DNA from: Bacteriovorax sp. Seq25_V
GTDB lineage: Bacteria > Bdellovibrionota > Bacteriovoracia > Bacteriovoracales > Bacteriovoracaceae
Direction: 5' to 3'
Length of the DNA: 64,000 nucleotides
Assembly: GCF_000447795.1 (NCBI RefSeq)
Contig: NZ_AUNI01000015.1
Span: 248,001 to 312,000, forward strand
Below the pieces are notes generated by a model. The model did not search any database. It worked only from the letters and a program-made list of their open reading frames with translations, and was not told where the DNA came from. Each line of letters starts with the position of its first letter. Within the stretch, counting starts at the first letter, position 1. Below, in pieces: positions 54,372-63,960 of this stretch. A program made the position numbers and the translations under genes.

Positions 54372-56417
54372 ATGAAAATTTTGAAAGGACTATTTGCTGT
54401 AGCTATTGCCTCAAGTATTTTCGCGTCCCCAGTTTTAAAGCTTGATGAATCTTCTGTCTCCAAAAATGAAATATACGCAGTCAAAAATTTCCTTCAGGAA
54501 GTAGAAGAGAAAATTCCTGACTCAATAAAAAGAACTATCAAAGAGCCTCTTACTATTAGATTTAAAAGCTTTGATGAAAATAAGTCAATTTCGGTATTAC
54601 CCAAAAATAGATGTGAAGATAACTCAAATATTCTTTACGCCCAAGTGAATACATTCAGTAGAGACACTATCAAAATATCAAAACTATTTCTGCCTCAGAT
54701 CTTAGCTGGTGAAGAGAGTGCAAATTCATATAACTGTGGACATGGAAATTACTACAAGAAAGCCATTGCAACTGTTCTACATGAAGTGGCACATATTTAT
54801 GATTTCAAGAGAATTCGTTCCGCAGAGCACAGGAAAAATGTAAAAGAGTGCTACGACTCAAGTGATAGGAGATGGAGACATTCTTCAAAATGTAATGCAG
54901 TAAAGAAAGAAGAAATGAATAAAAAATCAGTAAGTGGACTATATGACTTCTTTAAACTTGCGAATTGGCAGCAAAAACTTTTCTCAAAACAATCTAAGAA
55001 TCTATCACGTAAGAGATCTGCAGATGAGTATGAGTATGAAAATCTTGAAGAACACTATGCTGTAAATTTTGAATTCTTCTTAATGGATGAAAACTACAAG
55101 TGTAAGCGTCCTAGCTATTATAATTTCTTTTCAAAGGTGTTTGATGTTTATCCACATGAAAATGCTGATTGCAAAATTAATACAAAGATCATTTTAGATG
55201 ATAAGAAAACAGTGATCGATATCGACCCAAAAAGAGTTTATCGAGTTGATTATCTCCTCGCTTCAAGTGGTGATGCTCTCATGTCTGGTTTTGGTCATTC
55301 AATGTTCAGGCTTATTGTTTGCGCACCTTTTAGACAAGAAGCAAGTGAGGATTGTATTAAAGATAAGCTTTACCACGTTGTTTTAAGTTATAGAGCCAAT
55401 GTTACTGATATTAAGAGTAATGCTATTAAAGGTGTGTTTGGCGGCTATGATTCGATTCTCTATATGCTTTCACTTCCAAATGTAATTGAAGAGTACACAA
55501 TGGGAGAGCTAAGAGACCTAATGAGTCTTCCTATTGAGTTGAACGAAGATGAAAAAAGAAGCTTTATCCACAAGGTTCTCGAAACCTATTGGGAATATGC
55601 TGGTAACTATAAATTTTTAAGTAGCAACTGCGCGTCTGAATCCCATGATCTACTTCAAAGTGCAATGCTTGATCATGAAATTAAGTATGGAAATATCATT
55701 AAGCCATATTCTTTAATGGATGAAATTATTGAAAATGGGCTTTCTCGAGAAGATTATTTTGAAGATAGAGCAAAGGCCGTAGCTGAAGGTATTCTATTTG
55801 AGAGTGATGAAAAAAGATTGTCTGATATTAAAAATGAGCTAATTGGTGAAGAAGAGTCTGATTATAAAATTTATCGCTATTCAAATCATGGGAAAAAATT
55901 CGGAAGTAATTATAGAGAAGTGAAAAAGAAAAAAGATATTAAGGAGATTATTGAAAGTATCTCTACGGAAAAGTTAAAAGATATTTTTATGAGCACTTTT
56001 GAGGAAGGAGCTTCAGTTGAAACAAAAGAAAAGTTACAGCGCTTGTCGATCCTTGCTCAAGGGGTAATGAATGTAAGACAGCATGCTCTAGATGAAGAAA
56101 TTGGAACATTTCTTGAGAAACTTGAAAAAGATGAAGGCGAGCTTGGAAAATTTGTACGTGAATGGAATGAGAAGAGAAAGAACTTCAGATTATATCCAAA
56201 TGATAAGACGTATGGAATCCCGCTTGAAGTAACAGCGCAAGATAATAAGAACTATCAAGAGTCAGCAAAGGTTCTTGAAGAGGCTGAAACTAAACTCATT
56301 GAAAGTGTAAAAAATAGATATTTAAAAGATATAAATGATTTATCAACGCTTAAAAATTTAATTAACGACATTAGAACAAAAACTAAAATTATTTCAATGA
56401 AACTTTATTTAAAGTAA
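54372..56417 (+). CDS. Secreted zincin-like plus DUF4105 (Lnb-like) protein
   Basis: About 681 residues. The N-terminus is a signal peptide (about 1-19, ending near FAS). Residues 137-141 are HEVAH, a zinc-binding HExxH, and a likely third ligand lies near 227-234 in EEHYAVNFE. Residues about 290-430 fit DUF4105 (Lnb N-terminal periplasmic domain), with DYLLASSGDALMSGFGHSMFRL and later FLSSNCASES, where Cys420 and His309 could be a catalytic pair. The C-terminal 200 residues are helical and Lys/Glu-rich. It is a candidate periplasmic peptidase. GGGAG precedes the ATGs at 54369 and 54372. The gene is co-directional with and 11 bases ahead of a secreted repeat protein. Confidence 0.8.
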   Translation: MKILKGLFAVAIASSIFASPVLKLDESSVSKNEIYAVKNFLQEVEEKIPDSIKRTIKEPLTIRFKSFDENKSISVLPKNRCEDNSNILYAQVNTFSRDTIKISKLFLPQILAGEESANSYNCGHGNYYKKAIATVLHEVAHIYDFKRIRSAEHRKNVKECYDSSDRRWRHSSKCNAVKKEEMNKKSVSGLYDFFKLANWQQKLFSKQSKNLSRKRSADEYEYENLEEHYAVNFEFFLMDENYKCKRPSYYNFFSKVFDVYPHENADCKINTKIILDDKKTVIDIDPKRVYRVDYLLASSGDALMSGFGHSMFRLIVCAPFRQEASEDCIKDKLYHVVLSYRANVTDIKSNAIKGVFGGYDSILYMLSLPNVIEEYTMGELRDLMSLPIELNEDEKRSFIHKVLETYWEYAGNYKFLSSNCASESHDLLQSAMLDHEIKYGNIIKPYSLMDEIIENGLSREDYFEDRAKAVAEGILFESDEKRLSDIKNELIGEEESDYKIYRYSNHGKKFGSNYREVKKKKDIKEIIESISTEKLKDIFMSTFEEGASVETKEKLQRLSILAQGVMNVRQHALDEEIGTFLEKLEKDEGELGKFVREWNEKRKNFRLYPNDKTYGIPLEVTAQDNKNYQESAKVLEEAETKLIESVKNRYLKDINDLSTLKNLINDIRTKTKIISMKLYLK

Positions 56418-56428
56418 GGAGAATTAGT

Positions 56429-57328
56429 ATGAAAAAAATGACAATCGCAACACTTATCGCATTAATCGCAGCTCAACCATTTGCAGCTGATATTAGAGAT
56501 GCTTCTTTGAATACATCTTCTAAGGCATCTGAGGTAGTTCTTGATAAAGGTAAAAGTTCAATTGATGCAACGGTTGATATTGCAGACTTTTCAGCGGAAA
56601 AACTTAAAGCTTTCATCTCTAAAAACTTTGCTTCTTCAATTGAAGCATCAGGGAAAATCGGTGAAGCAATCGTTAAGCTTTCTGAAGTTTCTCAACCTGT
56701 ATTTAGATTAACTGCAGACGGTATCGCAATGGTATTTGAAGTATCTCAAGCAACGGGTGAGCAAACTCTTAAAGCTTCAGAAAAACTAGTTGTACTTCTT
56801 GATCCAACTCTTGAAGTCTCTGGAGATATCATTATTGAATTACTTAAACACCTATCAAAAGGGTCAGAACTTTCTTCTGATGTAACAGAAAAAATCTTAG
56901 TGTTCTTAGGTGATGTACTTGAGAAGCCATTTGAGCTTACTGATATGACGCTTGATCAATTCTATAAAATTATCACGAAAGGATCTGAGTCAAGTTCAGA
57001 AGTTTCTAAGGCCGTCCTTGGTGAAGAAAACCTTGATAATGGACTTGAGTTAACAGGAAAAGGTATTTCATTAACTTCTGAAGGGATTTTTGCAGCTCTT
57101 TACTTTGTTACAAGATCAGTAACAGCAATTTCAAATATCTTCGAAGTCAACAGAGAGGAAATTGAAAGAGCAGTAGAAAGAAATGATCAAGATACTCTTG
57201 CAGGTCTAAGAGAGATGATTAGAGCAGAAATCGAAAAAAATATTGAAGGTGGAAAAACACTTAATCAACTTCTTTCTGATAATGACCTAGACTTCTACAT
57301 TGAAGCAAAATTAATGTCAGAGAAATAA
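56429..57328 (+). CDS. Secreted amphipathic repeat protein
   Basis: 299 residues with a signal peptide (about 1-20, ending PFAAD). The rest is helical, built from loosely repeated 30-40 residue units rich in Ser, Val, Leu and Glu, such as SSIEASGKIGEAIVKL, SQPVFRLTADGIAMVF and SELSSDVTEKILVFLGDVLEK. The C-terminus is acidic. No cysteines or known domain were seen. AAGGAG lies ahead of the ATG. The 11-base gap behind the zincin-like gene means they are one operon, so it could be a substrate, chaperone or scaffold of that protein. Confidence 0.7.
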   Translation: MKKMTIATLIALIAAQPFAADIRDASLNTSSKASEVVLDKGKSSIDATVDIADFSAEKLKAFISKNFASSIEASGKIGEAIVKLSEVSQPVFRLTADGIAMVFEVSQATGEQTLKASEKLVVLLDPTLEVSGDIIIELLKHLSKGSELSSDVTEKILVFLGDVLEKPFELTDMTLDQFYKIITKGSESSSEVSKAVLGEENLDNGLELTGKGISLTSEGIFAALYFVTRSVTAISNIFEVNREEIERAVERNDQDTLAGLREMIRAEIEKNIEGGKTLNQLLSDNDLDFYIEAKLMSEK

Positions 57329-57363
57329 TTTAACTTAATAAACAGTAGGGCAGGTTCTCTGTC

Positions 57364-60018
57364 CTACTGATATTGGATCAAATCTTTTAACTCTTGTAAT
57401 TTATTTAATGCCTGAATCGGTGTCAGATTATTAAGGTCGAGCGAATTAATCGCTTCTTCCACATCTTTAAGATACTCTGGGGTATAAACTTCTGGCTCGA
57501 TTGAAGAGAAGAAGTTGAGTTGTTCAGGATTACCTGGCTCAATAAGGCCTTGTGCGTGATTGTGATTCTTTTCAAGAGTTTTAAGAATTTGCTGACTTCT
57601 TTTTAGAACATCATTTGGAATTCCAGCGAGTTTCGCAACATAAATACCAAAACTTTGAGATGCCGCTTTTTCAATAAGTCTATATAGGAATTTTACATCT
57701 CCATTGTGATTCATTGTCTCAACAGTAAGATTCTTTGTTTGATCATAACTATCAACAAGATCAATTAGCTCATGGTAGTGAGTTGCAAATAAGCAGATTG
57801 ATTTTGTCTTTTCAATAAAGTGCTCTACTAGTGCCCATGCAATTGAAAGTCCATCGTAAGTAGACGTTCCACGCCCAACTTCATCAAGAATAATAAGTGA
57901 ATTCTCTGTCGCGTGTCTTAGGATTTCTGCTGTCTCGGCCATTTCAACCATGAAAGTCGACTGTCCCTTTAGGATATCATCACTTGCTCCAAGACGGCTA
58001 AATAGGTAATCACATACCGAAACCTTTACAGAGTCTGCTGGAACGAAAGAGCCAATTTGGGTAAGAAGTTGGATGATTGCAACCTCTCTCATGACTGTTG
58101 TCTTACCGGCCATGTTAGGACCTGTGATAAGACCAAAGTATTTTTTATGATCAAGATTTAAGTCGTGACTTACGAACTGATCTTTAATTGCTGCTTTAAT
58201 CAGTGGGTGCCATGCGCCTTTTAGTGATACTTCCTTACTCTTTGTACTTAGTTCTGGACAGATAAAGTCTTCACTACGTGCAATCCATGCAAATGATTGA
58301 AGTACATCGATTTTTGCCAGAATAGTCGCGAGTAGTTGGATATGCGCTCTGTTTGCAATAATTTCTTCAATTAGTGATTTGAAAATCTCTCTTTCAAGCT
58401 TTTGTAGCCTCTCTGAAGCAATCACTAATTCTTTTTCAAACTCATTAAGCTCTTGCGTCGAGTAACGCTCGCTATTTACTAAAGTTTGTCTTCTGATAAA
58501 GTGCGGTGGAACCTTATCAGTATAAGTTTTAGAAACTTCAATAAAATACCCTGCAACGTTATTAGATTTAATTTTTAATTTTTGAATACCAGTCTCATTA
58601 CGATACTTGGTTTCAAGAGTTAGAAGTTCAGCCGAAGCATTTTGAGAAAGTCCAGCGAGACGATCTCTTTCTTTATTTGCTCCTGGTTTGATCAGGTTAC
58701 CTTTTTCAAGGTTGGCACCAATTTCATCATTGATGGTAACCGTGATCGCTTCTGCAAGCTTTAAAAGATCAGTGACATTCTCTTTTGGTAACTCTTTCAA
58801 GTTATTCACAGGAAGGTCTTTTAGAATAATAGAAAGCTTCTGGTAAACATTAATAGCACCAGAGATATTAAGAAGATCTCCGGCATTTGCTTTATTAGTA
58901 GACACCTTAGCAAGAATTCTTTCAAGGTCTCTTACATTTGAAAGAAGTTCTCTTGATGTTTGAAGAATATCTTCATTTTCTAAGAAATAAGCCGTCGTCG
59001 ACTGGCGCTGCTTAATTTTCTTTACATCAGTTAACGGACTTGTGAAAACGTCTCTTAGCGTACGAGCACCAAGAGCTGTTTTTGTTTTATCCATAAATCC
59101 AAGTAGTGACTCATGATATGTCTCACGCGATTTTGGAAGGATCTCTAAACCTGTTAGGGTAGGGATCGTAACTTTCATATAACCAGTTTCTGAAATTAAT
59201 GAGAATGGTTGAATATGAACAAAATCTTCGTTGTTTTGGGTCGAACTCACGTAATAACTTAATGCTCCAATCGGATTTAAGATAACATCGTTTTCAACAA
59301 GAACCTGATCTCTCTTGTAAGTAGGGATTAGCTTTTCGATATAAATTTCTGTGAAAGTTGACTCAAAATATTCTTTTGATAGATTAGTTACAAGTGTGCC
59401 CATGTGATTTAAAAGTGTTTTTAAATCATCACTTTTTGCACTGTTATCCCATTGTCCAAGGAAAGTAATAAATTCCTTAGGAGCAAGGTTTCTAATCTTT
59501 TCAAGAAAGTCTTCTTCTGTATTTAGTTCGAAACCTTTAAACACGCCAGTCGTGAAATCAAGAGCAGTAATATAGAAAGTATTTTGTTTTTTAAATGTTG
59601 AAACAATGAAGTGAGTTTCATTAGAATTTGTTTTCTCAAGATCATATGGCATACCTGGAGAAACAACCTGAGTAACAGCGCGCTTTACAATACCTTTTGC
59701 TTCTTTTGGGTCTTCAACTTGCTCACAGATTGCAACTTTGATTCCGTGGCTTGCAAAACGATCAATATATGTTGCAGCTGCATGGTGTGGAATACCCGCC
59801 ATTGGAATTGGATGGTCACCAACTTTTCCACGATGGGTAAGTGCAATATTTAAAATTTGAGATGCCGTTTTTGCATCTTCAAAAAATACTTCATAAAAAT
59901 CACCCATTCTAAATAGAAGAAGGTGATCAAGGTACTTTGTTTTAATTTCAAAATACTGCTCCATCATTGGAGTTAATTTCGTTCCGCTGTTAACAATACT
60001 TTCTATTTGTAGTGTCAT
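57364..60018 (-). CDS. mutS: DNA mismatch repair protein MutS
   Basis: 884 residues. The N-terminal mismatch-binding domain carries LLFRMGDFYEVFFEDA with the Phe and Glu that touch the mispair. The ATPase has GPNMAGKTTVMRE (Walker A), ILDEVGRGTSTYDG (Walker B) and FATHYHEL. The clamp and lever regions in between are full-length, and the C-terminal dimerisation tail is present. MutS detects mismatches and recruits MutL; no mutL gene is nearby. The ATG at 60018 follows AGGAAG, so the longer frame from 60075 is not used. It diverges from the Lpt operon. Confidence 0.97.
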   Translation of the reverse strand: MTLQIESIVNSGTKLTPMMEQYFEIKTKYLDHLLLFRMGDFYEVFFEDAKTASQILNIALTHRGKVGDHPIPMAGIPHHAAATYIDRFASHGIKVAICEQVEDPKEAKGIVKRAVTQVVSPGMPYDLEKTNSNETHFIVSTFKKQNTFYITALDFTTGVFKGFELNTEEDFLEKIRNLAPKEFITFLGQWDNSAKSDDLKTLLNHMGTLVTNLSKEYFESTFTEIYIEKLIPTYKRDQVLVENDVILNPIGALSYYVSSTQNNEDFVHIQPFSLISETGYMKVTIPTLTGLEILPKSRETYHESLLGFMDKTKTALGARTLRDVFTSPLTDVKKIKQRQSTTAYFLENEDILQTSRELLSNVRDLERILAKVSTNKANAGDLLNISGAINVYQKLSIILKDLPVNNLKELPKENVTDLLKLAEAITVTINDEIGANLEKGNLIKPGANKERDRLAGLSQNASAELLTLETKYRNETGIQKLKIKSNNVAGYFIEVSKTYTDKVPPHFIRRQTLVNSERYSTQELNEFEKELVIASERLQKLEREIFKSLIEEIIANRAHIQLLATILAKIDVLQSFAWIARSEDFICPELSTKSKEVSLKGAWHPLIKAAIKDQFVSHDLNLDHKKYFGLITGPNMAGKTTVMREVAIIQLLTQIGSFVPADSVKVSVCDYLFSRLGASDDILKGQSTFMVEMAETAEILRHATENSLIILDEVGRGTSTYDGLSIAWALVEHFIEKTKSICLFATHYHELIDLVDSYDQTKNLTVETMNHNGDVKFLYRLIEKAASQSFGIYVAKLAGIPNDVLKRSQQILKTLEKNHNHAQGLIEPGNPEQLNFFSSIEPEVYTPEYLKDVEEAINSLDLNNLTPIQALNKLQELKDLIQYQ

Positions 60019-60122
60019 ATTTCTTCCTAAAGTGGACTGATGTACTCGGTTTCTGTGTATCTTGAATCCTATCAATTCAGCTAAAAATCGTCAAAGAAAC
60101 AAGTAATTTATCTTAAGCTAGA

Positions 60123-60147
60123 TATAATGCTAAAAGTCCCTTATAAT
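60123..60147 (+). promoter_or_regulatory. Candidate -10 elements ahead of the lptC-lptA gene
   Basis: Two perfect TATAAT hexamers, at 60123-60128 and 60142-60147, lie 30-50 bases before the TTG start of the Lpt gene. No good -35 box was found at the standard spacing for either, so the actual start is uncertain. Confidence 0.3.
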
Positions 60148-60175
60148 AATGACTTATGGCCCATAGGAGTGGCAC

Positions 60176-61156
60176 TTGTTAAACCTAAGACATAATTTAG
60201 TTATTGGAATATTTTTTGCACTTTGCATTGGTGCTATTGTGCTGAGCAGTATGCCTGTTTATGAGTTCGAACCAGTAGAAGATACAGAAGAGGCGAGTAC
60301 AAAGATTATTGAAAGCTACTTCAATTCTGCTGATTATTATCTTATTGGTAAGGATGCAGACAACTTTCACTTATACTCTTCCGAGCTTATTCATAATCAA
60401 ACTAAGAATGAATTGATTCTCACTTCACCTAACGGGGTTTTCTTTTCTGATGATGGAGATCCAATGTATTACTCTGGAGGAAGTGGGTTTTACGATATTG
60501 ATGAGGGAAAATTATTTTTAAAAGAAAATGTAATTCTTCGTTCACGCAAGATGACAATTAATTCAGATGAATTTAACTACGACGATAAATTGAAAACAGT
60601 TCTCTCTAGAGGAAATGTTTTTTCGAAGACAACAAATTACGATGATATGTTTGAGCTAGTAATTGAAAGCGAAGCCTTGAGATATTTTCATCTCGCAAGA
60701 AAAGCTCAATATAGTGGAAATGTAAGAGGAAAAATGAATAGGTTTCGCAAATATGAAGCCCCATTTTATTTCAATTCAGATCGCCTTACACTCTTGATGG
60801 ATGACAAAAAAGCCGAAATGGATGGAAATGTTGCTATACAAAAACAGGGGCTTAGGGCCAATTCTAGGCGAGGAGAAGTATTTCTCGAGAACTATAATAA
60901 AAAACTCAAGTATTTTGCATTATTTGACGATGTGATTGTTAAGGAAAAGGTGGCGCCAGAAAATACTCCACCTTTTGAGCGTAGGGCCTACAGTGAAAGA
61001 TTAGAAGGTTTTACTTCAGAAGGAATGGTTGTGTTACTTGGGTCTCCAAAAGTATATCAGAAGAAAGATGTACTTAAGGGGAATGTTATCATCCTTAGAG
61101 AAAACAACGAGACTATCGAAGTTGATGATGCAAATACAAACTTTAAACTGAGGTAA
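60176..61156 (+). CDS. lptC-lptA: LptC-LptA fusion, lipopolysaccharide transport bridge
   Basis: 326 residues, much longer than LptC (about 190) or LptA (about 185). One membrane helix (about 8-25) is followed by the LptC-type periplasmic region (about 30-180) and then a second OstA-like half with NSDRLTLLMDDKKAEMDGNVAIQKQGLRANS and the closing GSPKVYQKKDVLKGN. Such Asp-Gly-Asn strands are typical of the beta-jellyroll. It would bridge LptB2FG and the outer-membrane LptDE. TTG at 60176 follows AGGAGT by six bases. lptB begins two bases later. No separate lptA is seen here. Confidence 0.8.
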   Translation: MLNLRHNLVIGIFFALCIGAIVLSSMPVYEFEPVEDTEEASTKIIESYFNSADYYLIGKDADNFHLYSSELIHNQTKNELILTSPNGVFFSDDGDPMYYSGGSGFYDIDEGKLFLKENVILRSRKMTINSDEFNYDDKLKTVLSRGNVFSKTTNYDDMFELVIESEALRYFHLARKAQYSGNVRGKMNRFRKYEAPFYFNSDRLTLLMDDKKAEMDGNVAIQKQGLRANSRRGEVFLENYNKKLKYFALFDDVIVKEKVAPENTPPFERRAYSERLEGFTSEGMVVLLGSPKVYQKKDVLKGNVIILRENNETIEVDDANTNFKLR

Positions 61157-61158
61157 TT

Positions 61159-61893
61159 GTGAGCGAAGCTCTAGCATGTTTAAAAGCAGAAAATTTGCAA
61201 AAAATATATGGTGGTAGAACAGTTGTTAAAGACGTAAGTCTTGAGGTTACTCAAGGTGAAGTCGTGGGCCTTCTTGGTCCAAACGGTGCAGGAAAGACTA
61301 CTTCATTTTATATGATCGTTGGTCTTGTGAAAGCAGATAGAGGATCAATTACTTTATCAGGTGTCGACTTAACGGAAGATCCAATTCACAAGCGTGCACT
61401 TAAAGGTGTTGGTTATCTTCCACAGGAAGCTTCAGTCTTTAGAGATTTAAGTGTGGAAGCAAATATATTCGCTGTATTGGAAAATAGATTACTTCCAAAG
61501 GCGAAGAAGAAAAACTTACTTGAATCACTGATTAGTGATTTTGGTTTAGGACACATCAGAGAATCAAAAGGGTCTGCCCTTTCTGGTGGAGAGAGAAGAA
61601 GAGTGGAGATCGCTCGTGCTCTTGCCCTTGAACCTAAGTTTGTTTTACTTGATGAACCATTTGCAGGTGTTGACCCTCTAGCTGTTTCTGATATCCAAAG
61701 TGTTATCACTGGACTAAAGAGAAGAAATATCGGCGTACTTATCACAGACCATAATGTTAGAGAGACTTTAGGAATTGTTGATCGAGCATATATTATGAGT
61801 AGTGGTGAACTCCTTGTGAGCGGGAAGCCTGAGGAAATTGTAAATAATGAAAGAGCACGGAAGTTCTATTTAGGTGAAGAATTTAAAATGTAA
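61159..61893 (+). CDS. lptB: Lipopolysaccharide export ATPase LptB
   Basis: 244 residues of ABC-transporter ATPase: LLGPNGAGKTTSF (Walker A), ALSGGERRRVEIARALA (signature), FVLLDEPFAGVDP (Walker B, with DEPFAGVDP typical of LptB), and an ITDHNVRETLGI H-loop. It powers the extraction of lipopolysaccharide with LptF and LptG, which are not in this window. GTG start behind TGAGG. The lptC-lptA-lptB-rpoN-hpf order is the known neighbourhood in many proteobacteria, which supports the calls. Confidence 0.96.
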   Translation: MSEALACLKAENLQKIYGGRTVVKDVSLEVTQGEVVGLLGPNGAGKTTSFYMIVGLVKADRGSITLSGVDLTEDPIHKRALKGVGYLPQEASVFRDLSVEANIFAVLENRLLPKAKKKNLLESLISDFGLGHIRESKGSALSGGERRRVEIARALALEPKFVLLDEPFAGVDPLAVSDIQSVITGLKRRNIGVLITDHNVRETLGIVDRAYIMSSGELLVSGKPEEIVNNERARKFYLGEEFKM

Positions 61894-61947
61894 TTTAGAA
61901 ATTAATTTCTAGATTAAACCTTTATAAGAAAACTTAGGTGTTTAGTT

Positions 61948-63414
61948 ATGGCAATAAAACTCTCGCAGAGTCTTAAGCAAACTCAAAACTTAATGATGAC
62001 CCCGCAACTTCAGCAGGCCATTAAGCTTTTGACTTTAAATCATCTTGAAATGACAGATATGATTTCAGCAGAACTTGTAGAGAACCCAGTTCTTGAAGAG
62101 ATCAGTGGAAGTGATAGGAAAACTCAAGAGGATTATAGGCTTGAATCTCTTGAATCTCAAAACAGAGAATCGAGTAGTTCAGACTTTCAAGAAGACTCAT
62201 TTGTTGCTTCAAAAGATGAGAGTATTGACTGGCAACAGTATGCTGATAGCTTTAATTCAACTACATATCAACAACCAAATATGGCCGCTCCTGATTTAAG
62301 CGAAGATGGTCCAAATTACGAAAATATGGTTTCAAAAGGGATGACTCTTGCTGAGCATCTTGAATGGCAACTTCGTATGGAAGATCTTGAAGCAATTGAA
62401 TTAGAGTGTGCACTTCAAATCATCAATAATATTAATGACGATGGATATCTTGCAACTCCATTCGACGAGATTATTGAAGAGATTGATATTTCACGTGAAG
62501 AGGCTTTAGAGGTTTTAGAGATTGTTCAAAGACTTGATCCGGTAGGATGTGGTTCTGAAAATTTAACAGAGTGTCTTCTTGCACAAGCTCGTATCGCTGA
62601 AGAAAGGTCACCACTACTTGAAAAAATAATTCGTAATCACTTAGTTGATTTAAAAAATAGAGATTTCAAAAAAATTGAAAAAGAGATTGGAGTATCTGAG
62701 GAACAAATTGTAGAGACAGCAAAACTTCTTCATAACTTTCATCCAAAACCAGGACGACTTGTTGCGCCTGCTGAAACACATTATGTGACACCAGATGTTT
62801 ATGTTGTTGAAATCGGTGGAGAGTTTGTTGTTCAGGTAAATGATGATGGCGTTCCAAGACTTAGAATTTCAAAACTATATCAAGATATGCTTAACCAGGC
62901 TGAGAGCTTTAATAATAAGGAAGCAAAAGAGTTTGTTTCTGAGAAATTAAAGTCAGCTCTATGGTTAATTAAATCTATTCAAAATAGACAAAAGACTATT
63001 GAAAGAGTTGCAAAAGCAATTGTTAGACGTCAGCAACAATTTTTTAAGAAGGGGCCTAAGTGCCTTAAACCTATGGTATTGAAAGATATTGCTAATGAGA
63101 TTGGAATGCACGAGTCAACTGTTTCAAGAGTTACCTCAAATAAATACATGCACACGCCGATTGGTATGTTCGAATTGAAATACTTCTTTAGTTCTGCGAT
63201 TGGTGGAAATAACGGTGGGACAGAGGTTGTGGGTGAAGTTTTAAAACTTAAGATAAAAGAGCTAGTTGAAAACGAAAACCCTAAGAAACCTTTAAGTGAC
63301 CAAAAAATTGCCGAGGTTTTGAGTCGAGATGACGTCGAAGTTGCAAGAAGGACAGTTGCTAAGTATAGAGAAATGCTTGGGATTTTGTCATCAGCTAAAC
63401 GTAAAATAAAATAA
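61948..63414 (+). CDS. rpoN: RNA polymerase sigma-54 factor
   Basis: 488 residues. The Gln-rich N-terminal activator region starts with QSLKQTQNLMMTPQLQQAIKLL, the acidic middle follows, then the core-binding region and the DNA-binding part near the C-terminus with the RpoN box ARRTVAKYRE. Sigma-54 recognises -24/-12 promoters and needs an ATP-driven activator. Two matching promoters are found in this window (18561-18576 and 54271-54287). The start is the ATG at 61948, 54 bases past lptB, probably in the same transcript. Confidence 0.97.
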   Translation: MAIKLSQSLKQTQNLMMTPQLQQAIKLLTLNHLEMTDMISAELVENPVLEEISGSDRKTQEDYRLESLESQNRESSSSDFQEDSFVASKDESIDWQQYADSFNSTTYQQPNMAAPDLSEDGPNYENMVSKGMTLAEHLEWQLRMEDLEAIELECALQIINNINDDGYLATPFDEIIEEIDISREEALEVLEIVQRLDPVGCGSENLTECLLAQARIAEERSPLLEKIIRNHLVDLKNRDFKKIEKEIGVSEEQIVETAKLLHNFHPKPGRLVAPAETHYVTPDVYVVEIGGEFVVQVNDDGVPRLRISKLYQDMLNQAESFNNKEAKEFVSEKLKSALWLIKSIQNRQKTIERVAKAIVRRQQQFFKKGPKCLKPMVLKDIANEIGMHESTVSRVTSNKYMHTPIGMFELKYFFSSAIGGNNGGTEVVGEVLKLKIKELVENENPKKPLSDQKIAEVLSRDDVEVARRTVAKYREMLGILSSAKRKIK

Positions 63415-63501
63415 TACAACTTTACTTAATTGGGGGATAAGAAAGTACGATAAGGAATACATACACAACAACTTTACACACAAATTTGGAGTCGGACGTT
63501 T

Positions 63502-63879
63502 ATGAAAGTTACAATCACATTTAGACACTTAGAGCATACACCTTCACTTGATGAAAGAATTCATGAGAAATCTGAAAGACTTTCAAAATACCTTGGAGGT
63601 AAATCACATATTAAATGGAGTTGTTCAGTAAAAGAAGGTGTTCACTACGCTGAAGTAGAACTTAGTGGACCAAACTATAGCTACCATGCAACAGGATCAA
63701 GTGAAAACTTATACAAGTCATTTGATATTGTTGTCGCAAAAATTGAAAGACAATTACAAAAGAGAAAAGATAAAATTACTTCCAAAAAATCACGTCCAGG
63801 ACATAAGGATTTACAGATTATGGATCCAGAAGCTGCATGGCTTGATTATGATGAAGATAATTTCGGAAATATTGCCTAA
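63502..63879 (+). CDS. hpf: Ribosome hibernation promoting factor, HPF/YfiA family
   Basis: 125 residues: the S30AE domain (about 1-100) starts MKVTITFRHLEHTPSLDERIHEKSERL and has VSVKEG-like and EVELSGP strands. This is somewhat longer than E. coli HPF (95) and shorter than the long form (about 190); the tail (about 105-125) is acidic. HPF binds the 30S A and P sites and stabilises inactive ribosomes in stress. GGAG lies ahead of the ATG. Position after rpoN is the usual one. Confidence 0.93.
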   Translation: MKVTITFRHLEHTPSLDERIHEKSERLSKYLGGKSHIKWSCSVKEGVHYAEVELSGPNYSYHATGSSENLYKSFDIVVAKIERQLQKRKDKITSKKSRPGHKDLQIMDPEAAWLDYDEDNFGNIA

Positions 63880-63896
63880 TTAAATCCAAGTTTGAA

Positions 63897-63925
63897 AAAT
63901 GGCCCTGAATAGGGCCATTTTTTTT
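63897..63925 (+). terminator. Rho-independent terminator after hpf
   Basis: AAATGGCCCT (63897-63906) pairs with AGGGCCATTT (63911-63920) around a four-base loop, followed by five T residues. The A-rich arm lets it also work on the minus strand, for the convergent gene beyond. Confidence 0.9.
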
Positions 63926-63960
63926 AACTCCTAGTACACAAAATTTAAAAGATATTTTAA

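Noticed and set aside
54179-54484. Minus-strand ORF of 101 codons opposite the zincin gene start
   Set aside because: It overlaps the RDD start and the sigma-54-like promoter, has no ribosome binding site and no recognisable protein pattern; it is a shadow of the plus-strand gene.
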